A DNA stretch of 64,000 nt from Limnochorda sp. L945t (lineage in GTDB: Bacteria; Bacillota; Limnochordia; Limnochordales; Geochordaceae), in assembly GCF_035593305.1 (NCBI RefSeq), contig NZ_CP141615.1:992001-1056000 (forward strand). Direction: 5' to 3'. The notes under the pieces were generated by a model that ran no database searches, had not been told where the DNA came from, and saw only the letters and a program-made list of their open reading frames with translations. Shown piece after piece: positions 63,586-64,000 of this stretch; within the stretch, counting starts at the first letter, position 1, and every line of letters starts with the position of its first letter. Made by a program: the position numbers and the translations under genes.

Positions 63586-64000
63586 GTGAGGCTTTTCTTC
63601 ACGGTCGACGCACGGGTGGTCAAACGGGCCCTCGGGGTGGTGGCCGGCGCGCTGGTGCTGGCCAGCCTGCCGTGGCTGTGGGACACGGCGGTCCGTCTGC
63701 GCTACGGCGTGAAGCCCGGCGTCACCCTGGCCGGGCAGGCTGTGGGGTGGCTGCTGCCGGAAGAGCTGGACCGCAGGCTTGACGACATGGGACGGGAGCT
63801 GGATCGCCCGGCTCGAGACGCGAAGGAGGACGCGACGACCGGCCGGGTGATCCCGGAAGCCGAGGGCCGGGAGCTGGACCGGGCCGCGACCGCCCGCAAG
63901 CTGCTGGCGGCGCCGCCGTTCGCCCGGGTCGAACCGGTCTTCACCCGGCTGCTGCCGGCCGTCACCCGGTTGCACTATCGGGCCATCTACCAGGGGCCAT
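63586..64000 (+). CDS. VanW/YoaR-like peptidoglycan-binding protein, N-terminal part (cut by window end)
   Basis: The frame begins at GTG 63586, after GAGAGGGGG, and is open to the last base. A signal anchor (ALGVVAGALVLASLPWLWDTA) is followed by a region like the peptidoglycan-binding domain that precedes VanW domains (VKPGVTLAGQAVGWLLPEELDRRL). An irregular Arg/Asp-rich part includes VIPEAEGRELD. The diagnostic VanW domain would lie past the window, so the call is provisional. Confidence 0.6.
   Translation, partial: MRLFFTVDARVVKRALGVVAGALVLASLPWLWDTAVRLRYGVKPGVTLAGQAVGWLLPEELDRRLDDMGRELDRPARDAKEDATTGRVIPEAEGRELDRAATARKLLAAPPFARVEPVFTRLLPAVTRLHYRAIYQGP

Overview
The window is about 70% G+C and every gene I accept is on the + strand. 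It carries two blocks typical of endospore-forming Bacillota: the spoIIIAA-AH operon, and spoIVB followed by spo0A. It also has sigK, an asp23/amaP pair and a 6S RNA between aspS and rarA, the usual Bacillota position. With the very high G+C this suggests a deep-branching high-GC spore former, such as Limnochordia, Symbiobacteriia or Thermaerobacter-like lineages. That placement is inference from gene content and composition; no rRNA is present to confirm it.

Layout. 1-6.2 kb: end of an unknown Ala/Pro-rich gene, queuosine genes queA-tgt, then yajC, an HD phosphohydrolase, secD and secF. 6.3-14.4 kb: a UbiB-like kinase, a LapA-like membrane protein, recJ, apt, a bifunctional (p)ppGpp synthetase/hydrolase and dtd. 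14.4-19.2 kb: a PpiC/TPR protein, hisS and aspS. 19.2-19.5 kb: 6S RNA. 19.5-24.8 kb: rarA, cysteine desulfurase-mnmA, a small membrane protein and an AI-2E family transporter. 24.8-30.8 kb: alaS, ireB-like, ruvX, a DUF1292 protein, mltG and sigK. 30.9-36.7 kb: a YqeG-like phosphatase, then aroC, a fused aroK-aroB gene, aroQ, an M24 peptidase and efp. 36.7-44.3 kb: spoIIIAA-AH, then accB-accC. 44.3-53.8 kb: asp23-amaP-nusB-xseA-xseB-ispA, a roughly 660-base structured noncoding stretch, oapA, tlyA, nadK, argR and recN. 53.8-64 kb: spoIVB, spo0A, a SteA/SteB-like envelope module with two glycosyltransferase-type proteins, a DinG-type helicase, a LysM/SleB hydrolase, a polysaccharide deacetylase and the start of a VanW-like protein.

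The most interesting item is the interval between ispA and tlyA (about 48.38-49.82 kb). It has an extended -10 promoter at the ispA stop, about 660 bases with no convincing protein but many perfect hairpins, and then a four-helix membrane protein resembling OapA. Context, length and neighbour match the OLE (ornate, large, extremophilic) RNA and its membrane partner. The dxs gene found there in some OLE loci is absent.

Other points worth a look are several genes whose conserved N-termini begin upstream of any ATG/GTG/TTG (spoIIIAB, nadK, dinG, and oapA with a well-placed ATT), a shikimate kinase/dehydroquinate synthase fusion, a Spo0A receiver with Arg in place of the switch Lys, and a RuvX with Asn in place of a catalytic Asp.
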